Part shown: positions 9,863-20,979 of the stretch, one piece after another
Numbering within the stretch: the first letter of the stretch is position 1
Layout: each line of letters starts with the position of its first letter
Assembly: GCA_973895155.1 (NCBI GenBank)
Contig: OZ316891.1
Span: 5,270,001 to 5,334,000, forward strand
From: Marsupella aquatica
Lineage: Eukaryota > Marchantiophyta
Direction of reading: 5' to 3'
Length of the DNA: 64,000 nt
The notes under the pieces: generated by a model
What the model was told of the DNA's origin: nothing
Seen by the model: the letters and a program-made list of their open reading frames with translations, nothing else
Databases searched by the model: none
Position numbers and translations under genes: made by a program

Positions 9863-12569
9863 AGTAACTTGCTTAGAACATTCACAGTCCCACCGGTCAG
9901 CCATCCCGCCTGCCCAGGAGACCAGTGGGACAAGCCCACAAACTTCCACCATGCCCCGGTCTGGCCTGGGCACCCCAACTTACTTTGCAGCCTGCTGTTT
10001 TTTTCCATCCAAGGCTGGCAGTGCTCCGCTCCACAAGCTAACGCGACAAAGGTCATCAAGACCAAACAACAACCTACCATCATCTGCCCTCTCACATTTG
10101 ATTTGAACAATCATCTCTGCACCTGCTCTGGTGAGTGCACTCCATGCTTCAATCACCCTTATTCCCGGTTCAAACTGGGACTGGCCATTTTTGCTGAGTC
10201 TCAAAGTGGTACCATTTCATAATTTAAAAAAACAAAAACACCATTAACTTTATCATACATATTTTTGTAGTATAGTATTGATTTTCTAAGGAAACATCAT
10301 TTGGTATTCCATACTAGAGTTCGCTAAGAGCGGGTATTTATAGCAATTCTGAGCTTTTTCCGACAATACACCTCTTGAATGTGAATTCGGATAATGAATT
10401 TTTGTTGGAGTCGGCTGACTTTCCGCAACTCCAGTTTCGTAATACTGTATTGACTGTTTCCAAAGTTGAGGTCTACGTCGAACTCATTTTCACATGATTG
10501 AATGTCCAAAACAGCACTGTCACTGTGAATGGTTGTGATGTATTCTATCATCATTCTCGTGGATTTCAATGTTCAATTCGGTCCCTTGAGAGCATTAAAT
10601 GATTCTTGGGCTGTCGATGCCGTCATTAGCTTGGTTTTAATAGCTCGTCTCGTTCATCATGATCTCTAGAGTGCACTCTTGTTTCCGACGTTCAAGAGAA
10701 ACGCAGACAACATCGTGTCTGGTTGGTGACATGGTGTGAAATCACATCATTCGGGTTTTGCACTTGGAGAGTCTACGGTACTTTAATTAGGGGTGTACGA
10801 GAACGTCTAAACATGTGGCTACAGTACGTCAGTGTACCATTTCTACATGAAAGTTCCATCATGCATGTCTCTATTTCTCCAGAACGACAAGCCCTGGAAC
10901 TCGGGACACCATGCTTCGGAGCTTTCGGAGTAAGCAGGTTAATCGTAAACTTGAGAAGGACATACCCTCGGTGCTGGCAGAGAGCAAGCCGGACAAGTAA
11001 TGAGCGCACTTTGCTTGCGCCCATTACTGCAACGAAGGGGACCCGTCAACCGGAACGACAGGGACCCAAAGTCAAATATCCAACCACTGACGTCGAAAGC
11101 AAACTGACAAAGAATAAACCAGACAAGTACAGGGATTTCGCTTTCCTTTTCAATGCTAGCTTCTCGAGCCAAGGACAGTGATCATCGGGCAATACATAAC
11201 CAGTTACAAGTCCTCAAGACAAATGTGTGGCACATAAAGCTTACTTGATGCGCGGTCAGAATCTAGTTGAATGGAACAGTAGTTACGGTAAACGGCAATC
11301 AACAGCTGCAAAATCGTACGTAGAGTTCAAGAGGATGAGCACGTACAGGGCACTCTACCCATCGTCTTGCATTCATGTGCAATTGTGCATCATTCTCTTT
11401 CTGGTTTGGCCAATAAATTAGGCAGTTCCTGCCGACATTAGAGCTACCGTTTTCCGTGTCCTATCCTTTCCTTTTCCGTCTGGGCCGGCCTTTGAACTCA
11501 CTGAGGAAGCCCTTGAATTGGCGGAACAATTCTGTCGCGTTGCCTTTCCTTGCGTGACATCCTTGACGCTGCTGTTCGCGTTATTTTGACATGAAGGTTG
11601 TCAGCCGGTCAGGGATTGAGCTACGAACCGACGTACTGTCCTCACTCGATGCTCTTCTTATGTGCCTCTGGTCACGGGTCGCTGGCTGCCGCATGCCCGA
11701 AAGACCGATTGTACTACTTTACAGCAAAGTTGCCGTGGAACGTACCGTAAGTTCCTTGTGACAGTATGAAACTGTGAATCCTGTGAGTCTACGATCGACA
11801 ATCTCCATGCCATCGAAGCGCGGAAGGTACTGTACATACAGAACAGTCCCGCAAAGCTGCAAGGATCATCCACATCGAAGAGAGCATCGAGAGGACGCTT
11901 AGGAATGACAGTGTTTAGGAATGAATCATTTTCTGCTACAGCAGCTGCGCACGGTGACCTCTGAGGCTCTGACGTTGCGTTTTCGTTTTGCACTAACTAC
12001 AGTAGGGCGTCTCAAAAACGGGAAGAAAAAAATGCGTTCCCCTAACCTGGGTTAAGTGCTGTCGGAATCCGTAAGGGGTGGGATTCGGTGCCCGACCAGT
12101 CATGACCGTGCACCCGACCCGCGACAGTCCCGGGCATGGTTAAAACACAAGAACTCATGTATGTGAGACTCCCTAGTAGTGTCATTGCGCGCAAAAAATA
12201 ATAATGAAAATTGGACCATATTCACAAATTATTTGGAGATCTTTCACTTGTAAAACTTTGAAATAAGCATCTTGGTGTATTATTTTTGAGAATAATGATC
12301 TGGCCTTGCTTTATTTCCTGAAAGGATGGGCTACGTACAGTACTGCGAAGGCCTTGCTATATTTCCGAAAAGATGGCCTACACTGCTGCTCAAGCCTTTC
12401 CAGTCTAAGCTGATTAAAATTTGATTATTAATAAATTTGACTAAGTAAGAAAGCCTTGGGTGGGTCAGCACACATGTTCATTGTTAAGCTTTGGGCAGTT
12501 CAGCACACATGTTCAGTGCTTTACATCTACATCATGTTAATGATACTTTCTCGGAACCCTGTACACTCT

Positions 12570-12831
12570 CAAGGGTCTCACTGCATGGAGCCTCCTCCCA
12601 CATCACTTGCAACATTTTCAAGTCTCATAAACCCTAAGTTTTAAGATGTTTTTCTATCCTTATTAAATGGTTACTTATTGGAAACCCATCTTTTTATAAG
12701 TCTTAAAGTTTTGAAAGACTCTGGCTAATGTTCCGCTTATAAACTTGTAGTCTTCCTTAATAGAACCAATAAAAATGATAATTTATATCATTGCATGTGA
12801 TGTGTTGTTTGTGTGGAAGTGAGACCCCCAA
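12570..12831. mobile_element. Diverged third copy of the 295-bp MITE family
   Basis: The left end (AAGGGTCTCACTGCATGGAG, then CTCCCACATCACTTGCAAC) and right end (TGTGGAAGTGAGACCCCC) align with the ends of the two 295-bp elements inside Copia-2, and the CCAATAAAA block near the right end is shared. It is shorter and clearly older, and no target duplication can be read. Confidence 0.6.
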
Positions 12832-13666
12832 ATTCTCAGTCCCCAATGTGTGCCCCAATGTGTGCTGCATGCCCTAGCCTGATCAACTTTGGTTTTACTG
12901 ACTGTATTCCTGGTACAACTTTTGGTTTGAGTTTTGGCACCACAAGTGAGAATAGAGAAAAAGGGAAGGAAAAAAGTGTGAGGGCCCCTTCTACGGATGT
13001 GTTCTTCTACGGAGTGCCCCTTTTATGGAGTGGTTTTTCTACGGAGTGCCCCTCTACGGAATGGGGAAGGGAAAGAGAGCAAAAACCATGTGAGGACCAC
13101 ACAAAGGGTGAAGGGGAACACAAGTGTGGGAACCCCTTCCTTCTAAGGGCCCTCCCACCATCACTACTCCAAGATTTCATAGTTTGTCGTTTTACGGGTG
13201 TTGAGGTCCCTCGAAATGTCACTGTTTGATATAGACCTAAAATCAACTAGAGAACCTCAGTTTCGCAACTAGAGAACCTCAGAACAGTGGCGGGCATGTG
13301 TCCCAGACACTGCATTTAGGGGGCCACCATTTTGAATGGTTCTGTGGCACCTAGAGCACAGAGATGCTCACAAGGTCACTGCCTCACATCGTTGGGGCAC
13401 ACTCATGTTCGGGCACACTCATGTTCCTGTGGGAAAATTGGTCGCAAAAAGACTCTAAACTGAAAGCTGCACAAATTTGTAAAACACTCACTGAAAATGG
13501 GAAAGTCCCACAGCTACTCTGTGTTGACCACTGTCAAGGCTGCCCATCGCTTGTCTGACCGTGTCCATGCCGAACCTCCCCAAAAAGGTTGGAACCTCAA
13601 TATTGAGGCCCCCTCTTACACTCAGTTTTGAGGTGAAACCCTTTGATACCTTCCTAACCATGTGGA

Positions 13667-13738
13667 GGGCATTTGGTCTAGTGGTATGATTCTTGCTTTG
13701 GGTGCAAGAGGTCGCGAGTTCGATTCTCGCAATGCCCC
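13667..13738 (+). tRNA. tRNA-Pro (anticodon UGG)
   Basis: 72 bases fold as a cloverleaf. The acceptor stem is GGGCATT/AATGCCC and the D arm is in GGTCTAGTGGTATGAT. The anticodon stem is CTTGC/GCAAG with loop TTTGGGT (anticodon TGG), and the T arm is GCGAGTTCGATTCTCGC. The discriminator base is C and there is no intron. Internal A and B boxes (TGGTCTAGTGG, GGTTCGATTC-like GAGTTCGATTC) are intact, so it looks functional. Confidence 0.96.
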
Positions 13739-14089
13739 AGACCTCAATTACTGCTGCTACTCCTTTTTACTCTGTGGGACCAAGTTTTCGCCAACAGCAG
13801 TTACCATTGTGCGCAGGATCGACGCTCGACATCTCCCTCGACTTTAAGAAATTACATCTCGGCCGTCCAATCTAACCCCCGATTCATGCTATACTCAGGC
13901 TGAAAAGTCTGGTTTGCGACAGAACAGTCGAACTCAGATTAAGTGGACTGTTTTCAGAGTGACGAGAAAAGTCCGCTGAAACAGACTTGAATGCTGCGGA
14001 TTTTAGCTCTCAGAGTTATTTGAATTGTTGAGCGAGGGAGTGAGCTGAAGCAGGGCGAGTGGGGATCCGGCCCAAAGAGCGGAGGGAGT

Positions 14090-15753
14090 ATGAAAGTGAA
14101 AATCATCAGTATCCTCCTGCAGCCAACAATATTCCTGGGTGATTTAGGGCATTGGATTTCTTGTTAAGTGATGCATGTTTTTGCAGGTAGACAGAATTTC
14201 AACGAATACAATGGGAACCGAAATATTACAGAATCTCGATGTTATATGATATTGATATCTCTATTCTACGAGAAGGGTACAAAGCCGTGCGAAAGATTGG
14301 AACTGGGTCATTTTGGGAAGTCAGATTTATTGATAAGTTTTGCATCTTTCTGGAGGTAGATTGAATTTAACTGAATACAGTGACAACTGAAATTAGGTAT
14401 AGATGTCGATGGTATGTGTTAATGTGTACGAGAAGGGTACAAAGCTGTGCGAAAGATTGGAAGTGGGTCATTGGGGCAATCAGATTTCTTCCTATATTCC
14501 GCACCTTTTTGGAGGTAGATTGAAATTAAATGAATGCAATGGAAACTGAAATAGATCTAGGATTTTGATGTTATCTGTTAGTGTCTTCGATAAGGGTGCA
14601 AAGCTCTGCGGAGGATAGGCACTGAGCAGAAATATGGATGACTTGGGGTACCACTGACTGTGGTTCAGTAAGTGACGGAAGGTATGCCAGGACTGAAATT
14701 GAGTGTAATTCTCAAGATAGGAACGATAGACAGGGGAGTTAACGAATGTCTGAAGAGATATAGATATAGACGTGTTTTCCTTTTTCCAGAAGACCATCCT
14801 TGACCTACTGCTATTGCAAATTTCGCATTCTCTGTGTTTCTTTGATCAGAGTAAATCCCTCTTCCCCACTTTCTCGATGTGGCAGTGACTAAAGCGTCAC
14901 AAAATTTGTTTTGGAAAGTTTCAATTACGGACTCGAAAATTTGCTGTAGCTTGGAACTTTTTTACCCCGTTTCGCTGTGCCAAAATTGTTTGAGAATCGT
15001 TTGGAATTGGACTTAATTTCTGACAATTTTCACGTGGTAGCTTTTCGAGCGGCCAAGTTTGTCTCCAGGCACTGGAAGAGTTGATTGGTTGTCTGTACAA
15101 TTAGGGAAGGAGCTGCATTGGATGACTGACCACAAAAGCTGGCCATCTGTTTGTAGGTGGCATGGAGTAGCATCGCGGACTTGGGACGCTCATGATGACG
15201 CCTGTGGCATTTGCCGGATGGCGTTTGATGGCTGCTGCCCTGATTGCAAGATGCCTGGAGATGATTGCCCTCTAAGTATGTCTGCCTTCGCTCCTTAGAT
15301 CTCGATGGCATGAAGTACCTCAAATGGGACCCAGTGATTTCTTCCGAAGTAACTTTTGTGCTAGGAATATGCTCAGTTTTGGACATTGAACTTGTCTTAA
15401 CAGTTCATAGTTTGATTTTCTCTCCTTTGAACATTTTTTAGGCATTATGGACTCCTCAAATGTGATGCACGGAAGTCTTTTCAGGACTGAGCTAGTCAGG
15501 CTGGATGTCAAACCAATGCCGACTGGTAGGTTCAAAAATGATTAATAGAACGCATCTTTGATTTTTTGAGTCCTTGTCGTAATGGAAATTTATTTGGTGC
15601 TGATGCCGAATCTCGTTTTGGTTTGTTATCGAATCAGTTTGGGGTGCGTGCAATCATACTTTTCATTTGCATTGCATTTTGAAGTGGGTAAATTCACAAA
15701 GCCCACGACCGCACTATCCCATGTGCCGAAGAGAGTGGAAGTTTAGGGCTTGA
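14090..15753 (+). pseudogene. APC11-like: APC11-like RING-H2 subunit of the anaphase-promoting complex; altered, possibly a pseudogene
   Basis: APC11 is the RING subunit that recruits the E2 enzyme to the APC/C ubiquitin ligase. Exon 2 (15157-15275) encodes a WHGVAS...[18 protein letters not shown] block followed by [13 protein letters not shown]. Exon 3 (15638-15753, stop TGA 15751-15753) encodes WGACNHTFHLHCILKWVNSQ and ends in PMCRREWKFRA. Donor GTATGT and acceptor CAG join exons 2 and 3 in frame through an Ile codon. Exon 1 is probably at 14090-14109 (MKVKII), but its junction to exon 2 is one base out of frame with a canonical GT donor. The canonical HCPMC zinc-binding pair reads HYPMC, so one RING cysteine is replaced by Tyr. 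VASW is VASR, and the conserved residues before HCPMC are changed. It is either a decaying copy or a divergent paralogue. Confidence 0.85.
14176..14640. repeat. Three imperfect tandem repeats of about 160 bp in the APC11-like intron 1
   Basis: Landmarks recur with a period of about 160 bp: AAGGGTACAAAGC at about 14,274, 14,434 and 14,594 (third copy GGGTGC), GAAAGATTGGAA-like text after them, and GGAGGTAGATTGAA between units. The copies are clearly diverged. No coding content is seen. Confidence 0.75.
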
Positions 15754-16648
15754 GCCCTTGAATTGGATGGTCCCTCCTGTACTCACTAAAGCCAGGTCTG
15801 TTTGTGCCATCCAATTGATGTCAGAGGTAGAGAAGTGATGAATTCTAGTGCAGAAAGAGGTAAGGTATCTTTTGGGACCACCTTTTCCATCGGTCTTGTT
15901 CCTTTCCTTTCCTGGCTCCTCTAAGGACACAACGTTTACCTTGAGACCTTTGAGACCTAACACCACTCCAGTTATAAGTGAGAGGCTGTGTACTACACTC
16001 GAGAGTGCATTCTTGTCATCTTCTTGAAAAGTTTCGAACGTTTCCTTTTCTTCTCAACGAATTCAACTGTAGATATGTCTTCTAGCTTTCTACTAGCTAC
16101 TAGTAGGGCAGAATTGTGAAGTCCCTCAACTACGATAGCGGGTCCGAAGGGGTTTTCCCCTTTCTACTGACACAGTACGTTCTCAAAAGGATGAGTGGAG
16201 CTACAAAGGACTCCGATGAATGAAGAACATGTACAGCAATTCCATTCTAAAGGCCAGGGAGACAGTTCCTCAATTGTCATTTCCATTCCTGTCTATTGAT
16301 TATCTATGTGGCGAACCGCAACAAATTGTTCAAATGTACGGGAGAATATGGAGCCCTGCACCAACAATGATAGACTTTACGTCAGTTATGACCTTCTTAA
16401 ACATACCATAGTAAGCGACCTTGCTACAAAGCGTGAAAGTAAGAACGATTCTCCATCCTCTGGCCCTCTCAGATTAGTGTATATTAAAAAACTCAGATCT
16501 CCTTTTCTATCATGTTATTGTATTGCAGGACCGTAGTTACTCTGATACAATCATCGAGGACATCAGGCTTTGTAAAGCAATGCCAAGAGGTAGCATAAAA
16601 TGAAGATAATGCCGTGAATGCTTAAATGTTCATATTGTAGGTACCTAC

Positions 16649-17796
16649 CAGTAAAGGTGGTTACAAGTAGCGCATTGCCAGAATTCATCCACGTCTTTCA
16701 GGACATAATTTGGAATCGTCTGATTCCATGGACCTTCTGCCGCAACCTCCTTGGCAGTCAATGCCTTTGGTAGGAAGCATCCATTGCACTTATTGCATCG
16801 TGTCCGGAGCTGATCCTCACTAATTGTCAACTTGAAAGTCTCAATGATCTGAAGAACAGCAACACAACAGAAAAGAACGGACCAGTAAGGCTTCAAAAGA
16901 AAATCTCTGGTATCCGAACAGACTGGCCTGCGCCATTGTTTATTCTTGCATCCATGGCAGTGCAAAGAAGCCGAGTCCTCGTTTGATTGACGTTTAATTA
17001 AGCCTTTTCTTGACAATTAGACCCAATGTACCTTTTAATAATGCATGAGTCCCGAGTTGCAGCAAATCTCACCTCGGCTAACTGATCCCATTTTCCCTGT
17101 CTCTTCACTCTATATGCCAGTTCTGAAGGAACAAGCTTGCGTCGCAGGAGCTGCACATCGCAAGTCAAAATATAGTAGAAACAAAACTCTAGTAGAAAGC
17201 CATTTCTGAAATGGATTACCTGGTCAAAACAGCAATGTGCATCAGGGCCAGGAAAATTCCCGCGCAAGTGCAATAGATCCTTTTTGAAGCCAAATCCAAG
17301 CTTGAGTACCGCTGGGTCGACGAACACTTTTTTCAGTACATTACTGAATGCTGAAGCAGGGATTACCAGTAAGTCTAACAGGAATAGCATCTCAGTGCAA
17401 GTCTCCGTCTCTTTCCCGGTGGCAATATGCCTTTCCATTGCAGTAAGCCCACATCGGACGCCTTTCTCAATTCTGTTGTCTTTCTTCCTCACCTCTTGGT
17501 TCATCATGCAAACGGCAAGCAATTTGAAGAATTGACACACGAGGAAGTTTTCCACCGCTAGCCCTACCACTGCCATGGAGGAGGGGCTTCCACTCTGCAT
17601 CCACTGCAATTACGGTGGCTCGTTCTAAAGCGAAAACGAGACAAGAGAAAGAATCTGAATCCGGTGAGTCCACCAAATGCATACATTCTGACGGCAACGG
17701 CACCTTCCAGAAATTATCCTCCTTTCCTCCTTCCGTATGGTTTCCTGTGCCCTCCTCCGTCATCATGGAAATCTCCTCCCGTCCTACTGTTCCCAT
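16649..17796 (-). CDS. 3'-5' exonuclease (DEDD fold) with C-terminal Mut7-C zinc domain; partial
   Basis: Exons read on the minus strand are 17796-17493, 17410-17220, 17150-17073 and 16848-16649, with joining phases. Exon 1 has Exo I (VIAVDAEW, the D-x-E pair). Exon 2 has the Exo II region (LKLGFGFKKDL). Exon 4 has the Mut7-C signature with two Cys pairs (RCNKCNGCF and CATCNHLYW). This matches the mut-7/EXD3-like family, RNA or DNA exonucleases with a C-terminal zinc-binding RNase-like domain. Between exons 2 and 3 the stretch that should contain Exo III (Y-x-x-x-D) is missing; only a 69-bp intron separates them. Exon 4 ends at donor GTAGGT and I could not find the last exon (usually GTQ-Y-HNAV). 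It is therefore either a degraded gene or one whose exons I mapped incompletely. It is convergent with the APC11-like gene. Confidence 0.75.
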
Positions 17797-17799
17797 CGT

Positions 17800-20270
17800 G
17801 GATTAATTTTCAATGAACGCTCCGGAGTGCAGCACAGTTCTGTACACTTCCTTAACTTGTGTCTTACGTTTTCCAGAGCGGAAAGTCCTCGACTACGCGC
17901 GGGGCGGGTCCGGTGTAATCACTTGAACGCTCGATATCAGACGAACGCAGACGGCAGGGAATTGACTTCCCAATTGAAGGCGGAGAATGAATCATTCCTA
18001 TGATTGGTAGAGCTGAAATGACTGTGACCAGTGACTCGCTTGTAATGTCGGACACAAACTTGTTTCCATTGATACTATTGGACAAATGGCTCTTTCAGTG
18101 TGCGGTGTGGATGGCTATGTCGCTGAATTGAACTCCACCAACAGGATGCATTCTTTCTTTGCCAGGGTGACCTTTTTTACTTGCCGTCACCACATCTTCG
18201 CTATTGCTCTCCAATCGAAGGCGACAAATGAATCTTCCAATTCGAAAGGGCACAATAAATACAAAATTTAGAAAGCGCGTTCTCACTGACTCTGAAATCT
18301 AGCGAGGAAACTAGGCAATGGGAAATACGGGAGACGGAAGCGTTCGTGCAGTCTTTGTGTGAGCAACGAGCGTTCTCATCAGAGAGGCCAAAGAAGCTTG
18401 TGACCGAGGCGGCGACGACTACGGTAGGATCGAATCGGGTGCAGAGTTTTTTTCTTATCTGAGGACGAAGAAATGTCGCAAAGCTCAAGCTCGGCCCTCG
18501 GCTCGGCCAGGCAACCTCATGAACAGACTAGAGGGGAACCCTCTTCAGGTCAATGACTGATTTCTTATTTTTTTCTCCATGCACTAATCCATCTGCACGG
18601 TAGTCCCAGTGGATTGTGTGGATTGTTGTCTCGTAACGTGTGAGGTGCTTGGAAGAGTAGGGAAAAACGGAAATCCGACCAGCACGACAACTTTACTCTC
18701 ATTTTGACATTTGTGATCAATTGATGCCCCCGAAATCGTTAGAACGGATATCAGAACGGATACAGATGGATCAGCATGGGAGGTGGCTCTTCTTCAATGG
18801 GGCTCAAGTCCATAAATCCCTAAGCCCAAAGTACAGCCTGGACAACCGCGTCTAATGGTTCCATGATGGATTAAGCAAGGGAGGTGGCCTCTCTGTATTC
18901 AAGGCTCAAGTCCATAGATTCCCCAGAATTCGAATGTACGGCCTGGACAACCGGGTTCTATATATCTTCTGTTACACGGTTTCTCAAGGATGCCCCACTC
19001 GATTGTAGGCAACTGAACGTTTCCTGGAGGCAGGCGGGGTGCTTGAACGAAATTGATACGTAACACAAAATCCTCTCACCAAGAACTGGACGTTTTAAGA
19101 AAATCAATTCAGTGACACTTTTTCATTCTGATTGTTTTCAGTTGTGCCGCCCTGTACGTGACTGGCTACACAAAAATAGCTTCAGAACAGGACGGAGATT
19201 AAATGGACCAAGGAGATGCTCTGAGGGGAGACGACTAGACGGATGGGAAGGCACGAGGACGCTAGATCAGTAGGCGCAGGGAGCAGAAGAACTGTCTGGT
19301 GGCCGGGGAAGGTGGAGTGAGCGATGCGGCAGAAGTTCGAGCGATACAGAAGAAGTTGAACTGGTGGGCAACGTGGAGGGAGCAGAAGAAGCTTCATTAC
19401 CTTTCAGCGACGTCAGAGTGAAAAGACATTAAAAAACTAATTCAGAAAAGCAATATATGCCGTTTACAATGCAAATCTTTTTAGGGGAGAGTGCGAAGGG
19501 CTCTAAATTCTAAGCATTGTTATGTCATGTTCTCTTGTTCAGAAGTTCGCTTTCAGATAGAAGCGGGGCCAGGAGTTTGGTGCTTTCCTGTCCAAGCTTG
19601 AGCTGACTCCGTGATTTTTCCCCGTCCTCATTAGGGTTTACCTCTCACTACGTGCACTTTCTCTTAAATTTACATTTGGCTCGAAGGGCTCAGAGTCTGA
19701 ATTTCCTGTTGAATCGAACAGGAAATCCAGACATTCAATTGCACTTAATCTGTGATCTTAGCTGTTGCAGTTTGCCGGCTTCCTTTGCTTGCTTCACCTC
19801 GAGTATTTGGGGTTTATCAGTCAATCTCCAAATCAATCCGCTCTGCTCATGTGTATTGTAGACACTTCCAAGTAGTTTCACTGTTGCTGGGCTCTTTTCT
19901 ACTGTCAAGTGATACAGCTCAACAACGGTCCGTGCTATTCATTTCTAGGAAATATCTAGCAGAAGCCCTACTCAAGTCAGCCGATCTTTGTAACCCCTAG
20001 CCTTAGTCAGTCTATAATAATTTCTCACTCTTTTTAGCATTCTAATGTGGCACGTTCCAAGCTTTTTTCTGCTTTCGTCTGCGTCGATCACTCCACGCCG
20101 GCTGTTGCAAATAATTCGTTTTTCTAGACCTACTAAGTATTCGCTGCTTAAGCCCTCTTTACCTTGAGTTTTTGGTATCACCAGTTCTCACATTATATGG
20201 TACAACTAAGTTCTCCAAATTAATTGAACCCCGGCCTACTGGATCCATGTCTAAGCATCCGAAATTGTGT
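17800..20270. other. Stretch without a recognisable gene
   Basis: No domain or splice structure is supported. It contains an imperfect duplication of about 75 bp at 18,776-18,850 and 18,885-18,955 (shared GGGAGGTGGC, GGCTCAAGTCCATA, GCCTGGACAACCG). It could hold an upstream exon of the repeat-protein gene at 20,278. Confidence 0.5.
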
Positions 20271-20277
20271 GTTTCAG

Positions 20278-20769
20278 ACATGTACACCATACGATACCAA
20301 TAGCTACATGCATGAAGCGAATACACAGACCTCGACACAGACAAGCACGGAAATGGCTTTTAACAAGAACTATGAAACCACTGAGGAGGGTGTTCGAGAT
20401 TGCCCTCCGGTAATGAAGATTCGCGGAGGTAGGCAGATGCCACCAATCAGCGAGCCGACCCCCAAGCCCAACGATATTGAAGCTACTCAAAAGGAGCCTT
20501 TTCTACAGAAACCTGTTGCAGTCCGGGATTGTCCTCCGGGAATGAGGATTCGAGGAGGTAGACAAATGCCGTCGATCAACCAACCTACTGGAAAGCCCGA
20601 AGACATTGGAGCCAGCCAGAAGGAGCCTCACCTACAGAAGCCTTTTGCAATCCGGGATTGTCCTCCTGGAATGAGGATTCGAGGAGGTAGACAGATGCCC
20701 CCAATGAGCCCACTTGGCAGCAAGCCGGAGGAATTCGCAGATCCAGACATTGAACTAGAAGGTGATTAG
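20278..20769 (+). CDS. Unrecognised protein with three 43-residue tandem repeats (core DCPPGMRIRGGRQMP)
   Basis: The frame is open from at least 20,224 and ends at TAG 20,767-20,769. A good acceptor (TGTGTTTCAG) at 20,268-20,277 suggests this is the last exon. If not, the likely starts are ATG 20,309 or ATG 20,354. Repeats start at 20,392, 20,521 and 20,650, exactly 129 bp apart. Each begins V/I-R-D-C-P-P-x-M-R/K-I-R-G-G-R-Q-M-P, followed by a more variable Pro/Glu-rich linker with QKEP-x-LQKP in repeats 1 and 2. Each unit has one Cys and no hydrophobic segment. The third repeat ends in an acidic tail. The core is better conserved than the linkers, which argues that it is translated. I do not recognise the family. 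The arrangement resembles a multi-copy peptide precursor, but no signal peptide is visible in this exon. Confidence 0.65.
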   Translation, partial: TCTPYDTNSYMHEANTQTSTQTSTEMAFNKNYETTEEGVRDCPPVMKIRGGRQMPPISEPTPKPNDIEATQKEPFLQKPVAVRDCPPGMRIRGGRQMPSINQPTGKPEDIGASQKEPHLQKPFAIRDCPPGMRIRGGRQMPPMSPLGSKPEEFADPDIELEGD

Positions 20770-20979
20770 TTGAGGATCGATATTGGATCGAGAACAGAAA
20801 CACCGCCTATATTGATTCGAGTACAGAAACGCTTTCTACCTTTGAATGTGGCACTATATCTTGACATTAGCTATTATTTTCTTATCCTGAAGTTCTGGGT
20901 ATTAATTCTTGCTGTGATTTCGCGTCCTCACGGCTACATAGAGAACCAGGGAAAGCCGAATTCGAAAGAAGCTCTCTGA

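Larger units (their letters stand above)
8331..13660. other. Long stretch without a recognisable gene
   Basis: I see no protein domain, spliced gene or RNA gene between Copia-1 and the tRNA. It holds AT-rich sequence, the repeats listed separately, and small local duplications (for example 12,302-12,375; a TCTACGGAGTGCCCC-like motif repeated at about 12,990-13,060; AACTAGAGAACCTCAG twice at 13,247-13,282). The longest open frames, such as 10,723-11,181, have no recognisable features. Confidence 0.6.

Noticed and set aside
9869-10222. Open frames of 80-120 residues on both strands
   Set aside because: No family resemblance and no splice support. They lie in a repeat-containing stretch.
10723-11181. 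152-residue open frame on the plus strand
   Set aside because: No recognisable domain, signal peptide or repeat, and it overlaps other open frames. Probably chance.
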